A stretch of 64,000 bases of DNA from Nocardia nova SH22a (GTDB taxonomy: Bacteria; Actinomycetota; Actinomycetes; Mycobacteriales; Mycobacteriaceae), in assembly GCF_000523235.1 (NCBI RefSeq), contig NZ_CP006850.1, positions 1,612,001 to 1,676,000 of the forward strand, in the 5' to 3' direction. Below the pieces are notes generated by a model. It did no database searches. It was not told where the DNA came from and saw only the letters and a program-made list of their open reading frames with translations. Shown here in pieces: positions 17,898-25,351 of the stretch. The position numbers were made by a program, and so were the translations under genes. Each line of letters opens with the position of its first letter. Within the stretch, counting starts at the first letter, position 1.

Positions 17898-18821
17898 GTG
17901 TCGGTATTCGAACTGAATGGTGTTCCGCTGTTGTCGCGCTCGGCCCTCGATCGCGCCGAGACGGCGCGTTCGGACGAACAGTCGCTGAAACAGGGCTGGT
18001 CCGGCGCCAAGCTGTTGCGCATGAACCGGCGGGGACAGGTTCGTATCGACGGTGACCGGGTCGTTCTGGAAGAGGCGGTGACGTACTCGGCCGAACCCGC
18101 GCCCGACGCGGTGCTGCTGGGTGTCGTCGACGGTGCGCACGTCTGGGCGGTCCGCGACAACGAACTCGACGGGCAGCTGATGGATCTGCGGGTGGTGGGC
18201 AGCACCGTCGACTTCGACGATGTGACCCTCGGCATCCTGTCCACCGCGCTGGCCCTGCTGAACTGGCACGATCGCGCCCGCTACAGCGCGGTCGACGGCA
18301 GCCCGACCACGAGTTCCAATGCGGGATGGTCGCGAATCAACGGTTCCGGTCACGAGGAGTTCCCACGCATCGATCCGGCCGTCATCTGCCTGATCCACGA
18401 CGGCGGCGATCGGGTGCTGCTCGGCCGCCAGCACACCTGGCCGGAACGGATGTTCTCCCTGCTCGCCGGATTCGTCGAGGCGGGGGAGTCGCTGGAGCGC
18501 TGCGTGGCGCGCGAGATCCAGGAGGAGGTCGGTGTCGAGGTCACCGACATCCGCTATCTGGGCAGCCAGCCCTGGCCGTTGCCCCGGTCCCTCATGCTCG
18601 GTTTCGCGGCGGTCGCCGATCCCGAGGCGCCGCTGTTCTTCTCCGACGGCGAGATCGCCGAGGCGCACTGGTTCACCCGCGAGGAGGTGCGCGTGGCGCT
18701 GGCCGCGGGCGCGTGGGGCTCGGTCACCGGGGAGACCGGCGGGGCCGAGCAGCAGCGGTTGCTGCTGCCGGGCTCCATCTCCATCGCCCGCACCATCATC
18801 GAATCCTGGGCCGCCGCCTGA
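17898..18821 (+). CDS. nudC: NudC-type NAD+ pyrophosphatase / deNADding Nudix hydrolase
   Basis: NudC cleaves NADH and NAD-capped RNA. In this 307-residue protein the Nudix box runs from residue 191 (GFVEAGESLERCVAREIQEE ends at 210) and has all catalytic glutamates. The NudC-specific motif SQPWPFPxS reads SQPWPLPRS at 223-231, with leucine replacing phenylalanine. The zinc-ribbon segment at 128-145 (RYSAVDGSPTTSSNAGW) contains no cysteine, so the zinc site is absent. It appears to correspond to Rv3199c and keeps its position between the K+ channel and mycoredoxin. It is convergent with mrx1, 12 bp apart. Confidence 0.92.
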   Translation: MSVFELNGVPLLSRSALDRAETARSDEQSLKQGWSGAKLLRMNRRGQVRIDGDRVVLEEAVTYSAEPAPDAVLLGVVDGAHVWAVRDNELDGQLMDLRVVGSTVDFDDVTLGILSTALALLNWHDRARYSAVDGSPTTSSNAGWSRINGSGHEEFPRIDPAVICLIHDGGDRVLLGRQHTWPERMFSLLAGFVEAGESLERCVAREIQEEVGVEVTDIRYLGSQPWPLPRSLMLGFAAVADPEAPLFFSDGEIAEAHWFTREEVRVALAAGAWGSVTGETGGAEQQRLLLPGSISIARTIIESWAAA

Positions 18822-18833
18822 TCGGGCGGTTGC

Positions 18834-19085
18834 TCAGCCGATCGCGGCGAGGGCCTGCTTGACCTGCGCGAGGCTCGGATTGGTCGCGGTCGAGCCGTCC
18901 GGGTACTTCAGGGTCGGCACCACGTGGTTGCCGCCGTTGACACTGCCGACGAACTCGGCCGCCTCCGGATCCTGTTCGATATCGACCTTGGTGTAGGCGA
19001 TACCGGCCTCCTGGAGTTGCTTCTCCAGTCGGCGGCAGTAGCCGCACCAGGTCGTCGAGTACATGGTCAGGTCTGTAGCAGTCAC
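18834..19085 (-). CDS. mrx1: mycoredoxin, glutaredoxin-like protein
   Basis: The 83-residue protein begins VTATDLTMYSTTWCGYC, with the redox motif Cys14-Gly-Tyr-Cys17. Mycoredoxins use mycothiol to reduce mixed disulfides. The remaining signature HVVPTLKYPDGS contains the cis-proline Val-Pro-Thr of the thioredoxin fold. The length is normal. The GTG at 19085 gives the standard N-terminus. It appears to match Rv3198A, which sits between nudC and uvrD2 in M. tuberculosis as it does here, except that an SRPBCC-EVE-MarR operon now separates it from uvrD2. Confidence 0.92.
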   Translation of the reverse strand: MTATDLTMYSTTWCGYCRRLEKQLQEAGIAYTKVDIEQDPEAAEFVGSVNGGNHVVPTLKYPDGSTATNPSLAQVKQALAAIG

Positions 19086-19128
19086 GCCTGATTGAACATC
19101 GAACCGGTTGACCGTGTTCCCGCGGGGG

Positions 19129-19163
19129 TTGTGATCCAAATAGTAAGCGCGCATACTAAATGC
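19129..19163 (+). promoter_or_regulatory. promoter with MarR-type operator for the SRPBCC-EVE-MarR operon
   Basis: A -35 TTGTGA (19129-19134), 17-bp spacer and -10 CATACT (19152-19157) end six bases before the ATG, so the transcript is probably leaderless. A near-perfect 18-bp inverted repeat with TAGTA and TACTA ends (19141-19158) covers the -10. MarR proteins bind such palindromes, and a MarR gene is third in this operon, so autoregulation is likely. Confidence 0.6.
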
Positions 19164-19625
19164 ATGACACGGATCGCTACCGCGCACGCCACCTCGACCG
19201 CCGCTCCCACCGACTTCTTCGCCGTCTGGGCCGATATGGCGGCCTGGCCGGAATGGAACGCCGATACCGAGTGGGTCCGGCTGGACGGCCCGTTCGCCGA
19301 GGGAGCCACCGGCACGCTGAAACCCAGGGGCGGACCGAAGGTGCCGTTCGTGGTCGAGCGGCTCACCGACGAGGAGTTCGTCGACATCTCCCGGCTGCTC
19401 GGCGCCCGGCTCGTGTTCGCGCACCGCGTGGTCGAGACGGAGGCGGGCTGCGAGGTGTCGGTGACCATCGCCATGACCGGCCCGCTGCGCCGGCTGTGGT
19501 CGGTGCTCATGGGCCGCGGCCTGGCCGAGTCGGTGCACCGGGATCTGGCGGCCCTGGTGGCGACCGCCGAGGCACGCCGCACGGCCCAGCCGCTGAACCG
19601 CATCGACAGTCAGGAGAAGATATGA
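19164..19625 (+). CDS. SRPBCC (START-like) family protein
   Basis: The 153-residue product starts MTRIATAHATSTAAPTDFFA and has the SRPBCC pattern: a first strand, FFAVWADMAAWPEWNADTEW (the typical W-x-x-W after helix 1), a central sheet, and a long C-terminal helix (RDLAALVATAEARR). These helix-grip proteins bind hydrophobic ligands and include polyketide cyclases. It is the first gene of a tightly coupled operon: its stop overlaps the EVE gene in ATGA form. The overlapping palindrome at its start suggests control by the MarR protein at 20053. The ligand is unknown. Confidence 0.85.
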   Translation: MTRIATAHATSTAAPTDFFAVWADMAAWPEWNADTEWVRLDGPFAEGATGTLKPRGGPKVPFVVERLTDEEFVDISRLLGARLVFAHRVVETEAGCEVSVTIAMTGPLRRLWSVLMGRGLAESVHRDLAALVATAEARRTAQPLNRIDSQEKI

Positions 19626-20056
19626 CCAGGTATTGGCTCGCCGTCGTCTCGCGCGACCACGTCCGCCGGGCGGTCGCGCTCGGCATTGTCCAGGCCAACC
19701 ATGGAAAACGGGCCCCGATGGAACGGCTGCGGCCCGGTGACGGGCTCGTCTTCTACTCGCCGAGAACCGGTATGCGCGAAGGGGATCCGGTGAAGTCGTT
19801 CACCGGCCTCGGTACCGTCGACGACCGGCCGGTGTGGCAGGCCGAGGAGCAGGACGGCTGCTTCCGGCCGTGGCGCCGTGCCGTCGGCTACCGCCGCGAG
19901 GCGCACGATATCCCGATCGAGACCCTGCGCCGTGAACTCGAATTGACCGCGGTGCCCAACTGGGGAGTGGTGCTGCGGCGTGGGCTGGTGGAACTGAGCG
20001 CCCACGATTTCGCGGTGATCTCCCGGACCATGCTCGGCACGGCGGCCGCGCGGTGA
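19622..20056 (+). CDS. EVE domain protein
   Basis: This 144-residue protein is an EVE domain (PUA-like fold): MTRYWLAVVSRDHVRRAVAL with the start tryptophan pocket, RLRPGDGLVFYSP, and GLGTVDDRPVWQ. EVE/YTH-like domains bind modified bases in DNA or RNA, and stand-alone copies are common in actinobacteria with no settled role. The QANHGKRAPMERL segment after the first strand is typical. It overlaps its neighbours on both sides (ATGA and GTGA), so it is co-translated with the SRPBCC and MarR proteins. The fold is secure; the bound base is unknown. Confidence 0.85.
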   Translation: MTRYWLAVVSRDHVRRAVALGIVQANHGKRAPMERLRPGDGLVFYSPRTGMREGDPVKSFTGLGTVDDRPVWQAEEQDGCFRPWRRAVGYRREAHDIPIETLRRELELTAVPNWGVVLRRGLVELSAHDFAVISRTMLGTAAAR

Positions 20057-20526
20057 GTGACGAAACTCGTTCGCTGCGATCGGAGTTCGGCTCGGCCGAC
20101 GACAGCCCCGGACTGCTGCTCTGGCAGGTCACCAACCGCTGGCAGGCCGCGATCCGGGCCGCGTTGGAGCCGTTCGATCTGACCCATGTGCAATTCGTGC
20201 TGCTCGCCGCACTGACCTGGTCCTCGGGTGCAAATGCCGACACCCCGGTCATGCAGCGCGATCTCGCCGCGCACGCCTCCACCGACCCGATGATGACCTC
20301 GCAGGTGCTGCGCGCACTGGAACGCAAGGGCTTGATCGAACGTCGCGACCACCCGCACGATCGGCGGGCGAAATCCCTGGTGCCCACGGCGGCCGGAGTC
20401 GAACTGGCGAACCGAGCGATCGTCGCGGTGGAGGATTGCGACCGGATGTTCTTCGGCCCGCTCGCCGGGGGTACGCCGGATTTCACCGCGGCGCTGCGGG
20501 CATTGCGGGACCGCTCGCGCCCGTAG
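20053..20526 (+). CDS. MarR family transcriptional regulator
   Basis: The 157-residue protein is a winged-helix MarR regulator. The dimer helix is followed by LTHVQFVLLAALTW, a DNA-recognition region including TDPMMTSQVLRALERKGLIE, and the wing RRDHPHDRRAKSLVPT. MarR proteins dimerise, bind palindromes and release DNA when a phenolic ligand binds or a cysteine is oxidised. It starts with GTG overlapping the stop of the EVE gene. The palindrome over the operon promoter at 19141-19158 is the obvious target. Whether the ligand is also that of the SRPBCC protein is speculation. Confidence 0.9.
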   Translation: MSDETRSLRSEFGSADDSPGLLLWQVTNRWQAAIRAALEPFDLTHVQFVLLAALTWSSGANADTPVMQRDLAAHASTDPMMTSQVLRALERKGLIERRDHPHDRRAKSLVPTAAGVELANRAIVAVEDCDRMFFGPLAGGTPDFTAALRALRDRSRP

Positions 20527-20567
20527 TCCTCGGAACCCGGCCCGCCGCGGATGTCGGTGGCCCCTGT

Positions 20568-20580
20568 CATGATGGTTCGC
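20568..20580 (+). promoter_or_regulatory. leaderless -10 element of uvrD2
   Basis: CATGAT followed by GGTTCGC and GTG. The same CATGATGGTTCGC string precedes the GTG of the Nudix-like gene at 28690. There is no ribosome binding site, and the seven-base spacing fits transcription starting at the GTG. Confidence 0.5.
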
Positions 20581-22710
20581 GTGCCTGATCCGACCCTGCC
20601 CAGCCCGCGGCTCGACGGGCTCGACCCGGAGCAGGCCGCGGCGGTGCGGGCGCCGCGCGGGCCGGTCTGTGTGATCGCGGGCGCCGGAACCGGTAAGACG
20701 CGCACCATCACCCATCGGATCGCGCATCTGGTGTCGGCCGGACATGTCCGTGCCGATCAGGTGCTGGCGGTGACGTTCACCGCGCGCGCGGCCGGTGAAC
20801 TGCGCGCCAGGTTGCGCACTCTCGATCTCGGCAGCGCCGCGAATACCGTGCAGGCCCGCACCTTTCACGCGGCGGCGTTGCGGCAGCTGAAGTATTTCTG
20901 GCCGCAGGTCGTCGGCGATGTGCCGTGGAAGCTGATCGATTCCAAGTTCACGATCGTCGCCCAGGCGGCCCAGCGGGCCGGGCTGCCGACCGCCACCGAC
21001 AGCGTGCGCGACCTGGCGGGCGAGATCGAATGGGCCAAGGCGTCCCTCGTCGCCCCGGAGGACTATGCCCACGCAGCCCACCTGCACCACCGCGACATTC
21101 CGTATCAGGCCGACAAGATCGCGGCGGTGTACAGCGGTTACGAGACGCTGAAGAACACCCCCGACGGGCTGCTGCTGGATTTCGACGATCTGCTGCTGCA
21201 CACCGCGGCCGCGCTCGAGGACTATCCCGCCGTCGCCGAGGAGTTCCGGGGCCGCTACCGCTGCTTCGTGGTCGACGAATATCAGGACGTCACACCCCTG
21301 CAGCAGCGGGTGCTCGACGCCTGGCTCGGCGATCGTGACGATCTGACCGTCGTCGGCGACGCCAATCAGACGATCTATTCGTTCACCGGCGCCAGCGCGT
21401 CCTATCTGCTGGATTTCTCCCGGCGCTTCCCGGACGCCACGGTCGTGCGGCTCGAGCGCGACTACCGGTCCACACCGCAGGTGGTGTCGCTGGCCAACCG
21501 GGTGATCGGGGCCGCGCGCGGGCGGATCGCCGGAACCCGGCTGCAGTTGATCGGGCAGCGGGCCGACGGTCCGGAACCGAAGTTCGCCGAATACGAGGAC
21601 GAGACGGCCGAGGCCACCGGGGTCGCCAAACGGATCGCGGCCTTGCTGGGCTCGGGGGTTCCGGCCGCCGAGATCGCCGTGCTCTACCGGATCAACGCCC
21701 AGTCCGAGGTCTACGAGCAGGCGTTGACCGAGGCCGGGATTCCCTATCAGATCCGCGGTGGCGAGGGCTTCTTCCAGCGGCCCGAGGTGCGCCAGGCGGT
21801 GCAGGCGCTGCGGCAGGCGGCCGCCCGCGACGATCTGCCCGACGCTCGCGGAACCGGAGTCGTCACGCTGATGCGCGCGGTGCTGGGGCGGCTCGGGCTC
21901 ACCGCGACCGAGCCCGCGGGAACGCAGGCCCGCGAGCGCTGGGCCTCGCTGGTCGCCCTGGTGGAACTCGCCGAGGAACTGGCCGCGCACGATCGCGAAC
22001 TCGAATTCCACGGTCTGCTACGGGAATTGGCGGCCCGCGCCGAGGCCCGCCATCCACCCACCGTGCAGGGGGTGACACTGGCCTCGCTGCACGCCGCCAA
22101 GGGCCTGGAGTGGGATGCGGTGTTCCTGGTCGGTCTCACCGACGGCACGCTGCCGATCGCCCATGTCCTCGGCGACGGTGGCGCGGTGGCCGACGAGGCC
22201 GGTCTGGAGGAGGAGCGGCGGTTGCTCTATGTGGGGGTCACCCGCGCGCGCGAGCATCTGCGGCTGTCGTGGGCACTGGCCCGCGCCGACGGACGGCGCC
22301 GCAATCGGCGTCGCAGCCGCTTTCTCGCCGGTCTGGTGCCCGACGACTCACCGGCGTCGACGGTCGCGGTGAAGGCCGGGGTGCGCGAGCGCAGGCTGCC
22401 GACCTGCCGGGTCTGCGGCCGTTCGCTGCTCAATTCCACCGACACCCTGCTGGGCCGGTGCTCCGGATGTCCGGCGGAGGTGGACACCGATCTGCTCGCC
22501 GCCCTGCAGGAGTGGCGCCGGGAGCGGGCGGAGGAATTGCGGATCAAGCCGTTCGCGGTGGTCAGTGTCAAAACTCTGACCGCGATCGCCGAGCAGGTTC
22601 CGATGGACGAGGACGCGCTCGCCTCGATCCCCGGTTTCGGCCAGCAGAAGTCACGCGAATACGGGCTGGAGTTGCTGGCGATCATTCGCTCGCGGGTGCG
22701 CAACCGATGA
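20581..22710 (+). CDS. uvrD2: ATP-dependent DNA helicase UvrD2
   Basis: UvrD2 is a superfamily 1 helicase that unwinds 3'-tailed DNA and is essential in mycobacteria. This 709-residue protein has Walker A AGAGTGKT at 33-40, [16 protein letters not shown] near 230, and the motif III-IV segment [14 protein letters not shown] tetracysteine module follows the motor (CRVC and CSGC, near 609 and 632) and an HRDC domain ends the protein ([20 protein letters not shown]), the architecture described for mycobacterial UvrD2. GTG 20581 is preferred over the ATG at 20551 because a -10 element sits seven bases before it. Confidence 0.93.
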   Translation: MPDPTLPSPRLDGLDPEQAAAVRAPRGPVCVIAGAGTGKTRTITHRIAHLVSAGHVRADQVLAVTFTARAAGELRARLRTLDLGSAANTVQARTFHAAALRQLKYFWPQVVGDVPWKLIDSKFTIVAQAAQRAGLPTATDSVRDLAGEIEWAKASLVAPEDYAHAAHLHHRDIPYQADKIAAVYSGYETLKNTPDGLLLDFDDLLLHTAAALEDYPAVAEEFRGRYRCFVVDEYQDVTPLQQRVLDAWLGDRDDLTVVGDANQTIYSFTGASASYLLDFSRRFPDATVVRLERDYRSTPQVVSLANRVIGAARGRIAGTRLQLIGQRADGPEPKFAEYEDETAEATGVAKRIAALLGSGVPAAEIAVLYRINAQSEVYEQALTEAGIPYQIRGGEGFFQRPEVRQAVQALRQAAARDDLPDARGTGVVTLMRAVLGRLGLTATEPAGTQARERWASLVALVELAEELAAHDRELEFHGLLRELAARAEARHPPTVQGVTLASLHAAKGLEWDAVFLVGLTDGTLPIAHVLGDGGAVADEAGLEEERRLLYVGVTRAREHLRLSWALARADGRRRNRRRSRFLAGLVPDDSPASTVAVKAGVRERRLPTCRVCGRSLLNSTDTLLGRCSGCPAEVDTDLLAALQEWRRERAEELRIKPFAVVSVKTLTAIAEQVPMDEDALASIPGFGQQKSREYGLELLAIIRSRVRNR

Positions 22711-22747
22711 TCCGCGCCCCTCGCCGTGCGGCACAAAACCGCAGGTG

Positions 22748-22786
22748 AAAAATAGGTTGTGCGGTTGTGTATCGCACCCGTAGTGT
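22748..22786 (+). promoter_or_regulatory. whiB7 promoter with WhiB7-type AT-rich box
   Basis: AAAAAT (22748-22753), three bases, -35 TTGTGC (22757-22762), an 18-bp spacer and -10 TAGTGT (22781-22786). An AT-rich tract three bases upstream of the -35 is the published layout of WhiB7-activated promoters, including that of whiB7 itself, where the WhiB7 AT-hook contacts the minor groove. Positive autoregulation is therefore expected. The gap to the whiB7 start is more than 530 bases, so there is a long leader. Confidence 0.7.
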
Positions 22787-22862
22787 GGTCAGCACGCACC
22801 GGGAGGGGATTCCGGCGCGCACAGTGATCAGTCGGACAACGAGCAGGAGGGAGGTAGACAAA

Positions 22863-23192
22863 ATGAACAACATCGTGACTCTCGCTTCGAGAAGCGCTGT
22901 GGCACCGGTGATTTCGAATATGTCCATCTCCCGGGGGGTCCTCGCCATGCAGGGGACCGGTCTGTGCTCCGTAAGCGTTGACGGTGGTCGTTCGCAAGCG
23001 CCGTTCTATGCAATTACCGCAGACAAGTCCGAGTGGGGTGGACATCAGGCACACCTCGGTTTCCGCACCGAGGCAGCCGAAGTCTTCGCAGCCGCAGCCG
23101 ATCGTGAGACGGCGGCACCGCAGGCAGCCCGCCCCCGCAATGCACACCCAGCGACCGTGATCAGTAGCCGACACCGAAGTCGACTCAGGTAG
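22863..23192 (+). CDS. upstream ORF in the whiB7 leader
   Basis: A 109-codon frame begins MNNIVTLASRSAVAPVISNM after a strong GGAGGGAGG site and ends TAG at 23192, 18 bases before a terminator-like hairpin. I recognise no domain; it is basic and has no hydrophobic stretch. Leaders of whiB7/wblC genes contain upstream ORFs whose translation senses ribosome-targeting antibiotics, so this is probably a regulatory ORF and not a functional protein. Its length is greater than usual for such elements, so the true regulatory part may be its beginning. Translation is supported by the ribosome binding site only. Confidence 0.55.
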   Translation: MNNIVTLASRSAVAPVISNMSISRGVLAMQGTGLCSVSVDGGRSQAPFYAITADKSEWGGHQAHLGFRTEAAEVFAAAADRETAAPQAARPRNAHPATVISSRHRSRLR

Positions 23193-23209
23193 CTCAGCTA
23201 TCAGCCTCC

Positions 23210-23250
23210 TGGCCACGGATCGCCCGACGCGAAACCGTGGCCACAGTTTT
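23210..23250 (+). terminator. attenuator terminator in the whiB7 leader
   Basis: Nine-base arms TGGCCACGG (23210-23218) and CCGTGGCCA (23235-23243) enclose a 16-base loop and are followed by CAGTTTTA. This resembles an intrinsic terminator placed before whiB7 in the same transcript. Its 3' arm overlaps an alternative hairpin (23228-23283), so the two structures exclude each other. Confidence 0.6.
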
Positions 23251-23283
23251 ATCCGGCCTCCAGCCACCGGCACCGGTTTCGCG
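23228..23283 (+). promoter_or_regulatory. antiterminator hairpin competing with the whiB7 attenuator
   Basis: CGCGAAACCG at 23228-23237 is complementary to CGGTTTCGCG at 23274-23283 (ten perfect pairs). The left arm shares bases 23235-23237 with the terminator stem and takes up part of its loop, so forming this hairpin would disrupt termination. A ribosome stalled near the end of the upstream ORF could decide between them. Confidence 0.5.
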
Positions 23284-23323
23284 AAAAACGAAACGACTGC
23301 TGTACGAGCTGAAGGAGTAATAC

Positions 23324-23635
23324 GTGTCCACCGCGACAGTTACTCGCGTGACATGCCGATCGACCCAGGCCACGCGCCCGGCCCGCACCCGCGGTGTCGC
23401 ACTCGCGCTGCCCTGCCGAGTCGGTGACCCGGACCTGTGGTTCGCCGAAAGCCCCACCCAGCTGGAAGAGGCGAAGGCCCTGTGCGCTTCCTGCCCGATC
23501 CGGTCCGGCTGCCTCGCCGCCGCCCTGGATCGTGGTGAGCCCTGGGGTGTCTGGGGTGGTGAGATCTTCGAACAGGGTGCTGTGATCGCCCGTAAGCGGC
23601 CGCGTGGCCGCCCGCGCAAGGTCGCATTGGCGTGA
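23324..23635 (+). CDS. whiB7: WhiB7 antibiotic-response transcription activator
   Basis: WhiB7 binds the primary sigma factor and activates intrinsic antibiotic-resistance genes. This 103-residue protein has the four iron-sulfur cysteines at 31, 54, 57 and 63, the GVWGGE turn at 75-80 and the AT-hook RGRPRK at 94-99. The GTG start follows GAAGGAG. The gene sits between uvrD2 and the ABC1 kinase as in M. tuberculosis (Rv3197A). Its long leader contains an upstream ORF and an attenuator, and its promoter has the WhiB7 AT-rich box, so expression should be autoactivated and sensitive to translation inhibitors. Confidence 0.95.
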   Translation: MSTATVTRVTCRSTQATRPARTRGVALALPCRVGDPDLWFAESPTQLEEAKALCASCPIRSGCLAAALDRGEPWGVWGGEIFEQGAVIARKRPRGRPRKVALA

Positions 23636-23689
23636 ACAGCGCCCGTGCGAGCCGAGCCGGATCTCGCCTCGGCCGTCTCCGTGAACACC

Positions 23690-23727
23690 GACGAGCCCCG
23701 CACCGAATGTCAGGTGCGGGGCTCGTC
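23690..23727. terminator. bidirectional terminator between whiB7 and the ABC1 gene
   Basis: Perfect 15-base arms GACGAGCCCCGCACC and GGTGCGGGGCTCGTC with an eight-base loop. It lies between convergent genes and has no long T tract on either side. Confidence 0.75.
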
Positions 23728-23765
23728 CCATGTTCGGGCGCGGGCGCTTCTTGCCGAACGAAAGA

Positions 23766-25109
23766 TCAACTGGCGCTGCGGTATTCGGCGTACCCCGGCA
23801 CCCAGTCGTGCATCAGCTTCATGAACGGCACCTCGGCGTCGAGCTGTGCGCAGATGCCGATCGAACCCATCAGCACCCGGAACACCATGATGTGCTCGGC
23901 CGGAAGCTGCAGTGACATACCGGTTTTCATCTCCGGACGGCTCACATCCGTGGCCTTGCCCGCCACCCGCTGCATCCACTTGCGGGTGAAATGGAACGAG
24001 TCCTCGCGGATCGGATCGGTGAACGGGCGCAGATAGTCGGCGATCTCGGCGTGCGTGACGGTGCGGCCCGGAATGACCCAGCCGTTGGAGTACATCAGCT
24101 CGGTCAGTTCCTCGAAGCGATCCTCGACCGCCATCGCGACCATCTGTCCCAGTACCGGCGGGAATCCGTCCGGCAGGGGTGCGCAGGCCCCGAAGTCCAG
24201 CACCGCGAGGCGGCCGTCCTCGAGCATCATGAAGTTGCCCGGATGCGGATCGGCGTGCAGCAGCCCCGCCAGCGCGGGGGAGGAGAAATGGAACTCACCC
24301 ATCAGGGTGGCGACCCGGTTGCGCAGGTCGACGGTGCCTTCCGGATCCTCCTGGCCGCGCTTGATGATCGTCGAGACCGCGGTGCCGTCCAGCCACTCGG
24401 TGACGATCACCTTCGGCGCACCCGCCACCACCTTCGGCACCAGGAATCGCGGATGCCCGTCGAAGGCCTTGGCGAAGCGGCGCTGGTTGTCGGCTTCGGT
24501 GCGGTAGTCGAGTTCTTCCTCGGTGCGTTCGGTGATCTCGGCCAGGATGGGTTTGACATCGGCGCCGGGGACGACCGCGCCGATCATTCCGGCCATCCGG
24601 TTGAGCGTCTTCAGGTCCGCGCGCAGGGCCTCGTCGGCGCCGGGGTACTGCACCTTCACCGCGACCGTCCGGCCGTCGGACCATTCGGCCTTGTGCACCT
24701 GCCCGATACTCGCCGAGGCGGTCGGGGCGTCGTCGAAGGCGCGGAAGCGTTTGCGCCAGGCCGTGCCGAGCTGCTGATCGAGGACGCGGTGGACGGCGGC
24801 GGCCGGTAGCGGCGGTGCGGCGGCCTGCAGTTTCGTCAGCGCCTCGCGGTAGTGCTCACCGAACTCCTCGGGCACGGCGGCTTCCATCACCGACAGCGCC
24901 TGGCCGAATTTCATTGCCCCGCCCTTGAGTTCGCCCAGGACGGAGAAGATCTGCTCGGCCGCTCTCTGATTCAGTTCGGCATTGATCTCGCCCTTGTCGC
25001 CACCGGCGAGCTTGCGGCCGAATCCCACGGCAGCCCGGCCGGCGATACCGAGCGGAATCTTGGCCAGCTTGGCATTGCGGGATGAGCTACGGCGCACAAT
25101 CTCAGACAC
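23766..25109 (-). CDS. ABC1/UbiB-family atypical kinase
   Basis: The protein of about 447 residues belongs to the ABC1 (AarF/UbiB/COQ8) atypical kinases. It shows the family KxGQ motif (GELKGGAMKFGQALSVM), an alanine-rich nucleotide loop (ASASIGQVH), the invariant lysine VAVKVQYPG, the catalytic segment DPHPGN and the metal-binding DFG in VLDFGACAP. It appears to match Rv3197, beside whiB7 in M. tuberculosis, and is itself reported as a WhiB7 target there. GTG 25109 (VSEIVRRSS) gives the family-typical N-terminus; an ATG at 25187 is an alternative. The substrate is unknown, since actinobacteria of this type use menaquinone. Confidence 0.9.
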   Translation of the reverse strand: MSEIVRRSSSRNAKLAKIPLGIAGRAAVGFGRKLAGGDKGEINAELNQRAAEQIFSVLGELKGGAMKFGQALSVMEAAVPEEFGEHYREALTKLQAAAPPLPAAAVHRVLDQQLGTAWRKRFRAFDDAPTASASIGQVHKAEWSDGRTVAVKVQYPGADEALRADLKTLNRMAGMIGAVVPGADVKPILAEITERTEEELDYRTEADNQRRFAKAFDGHPRFLVPKVVAGAPKVIVTEWLDGTAVSTIIKRGQEDPEGTVDLRNRVATLMGEFHFSSPALAGLLHADPHPGNFMMLEDGRLAVLDFGACAPLPDGFPPVLGQMVAMAVEDRFEELTELMYSNGWVIPGRTVTHAEIADYLRPFTDPIREDSFHFTRKWMQRVAGKATDVSRPEMKTGMSLQLPAEHIMVFRVLMGSIGICAQLDAEVPFMKLMHDWVPGYAEYRSAS

Positions 25110-25327
25110 ACCCCCATCATGGCTGACCCGAGGTGCCGCGTGCCATGTGAATTGGGTGAACTCTGCCTGTGTGACCGGACGTGTCATCGGTCACAGTGTG
25201 AACGGGTGGAGTCCCGAATCGGTGGATCGGCCGTGGTCGCGGGGTTCCCGTCCGCGGCTGTGCCGGGCGATCCGCACCAGTTTTCGTCTTTGTGACAAAA
25301 AGTCTCCCGAAAGCCTGGCGCCGACTG

Positions 25328-25348
25328 TTTTAGTCTAATAGACTAAAA
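25328..25348 (+). promoter_or_regulatory. 21-bp palindromic operator over a leaderless promoter
   Basis: Perfect arms TTTTAGTCTA and TAGACTAAAA flank a central A. The sequence TAGACT (25339-25344) inside the palindrome lies seven bases before the ATG at 25352 and makes a good -10, so transcription would start on the ATG and a bound repressor would block it. No ribosome binding site is present. The likely binder is the NrtR-like protein encoded by the last gene of the operon (inference). Confidence 0.7.
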
Positions 25349-25351
25349 GTC

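Noticed and set aside
22767..22862. Longer version of the whiB7 leader ORF starting at 22767
   Set aside because: That start overlaps the promoter -10 region and has no ribosome site, whereas 22863 follows GGAGGGAGG.
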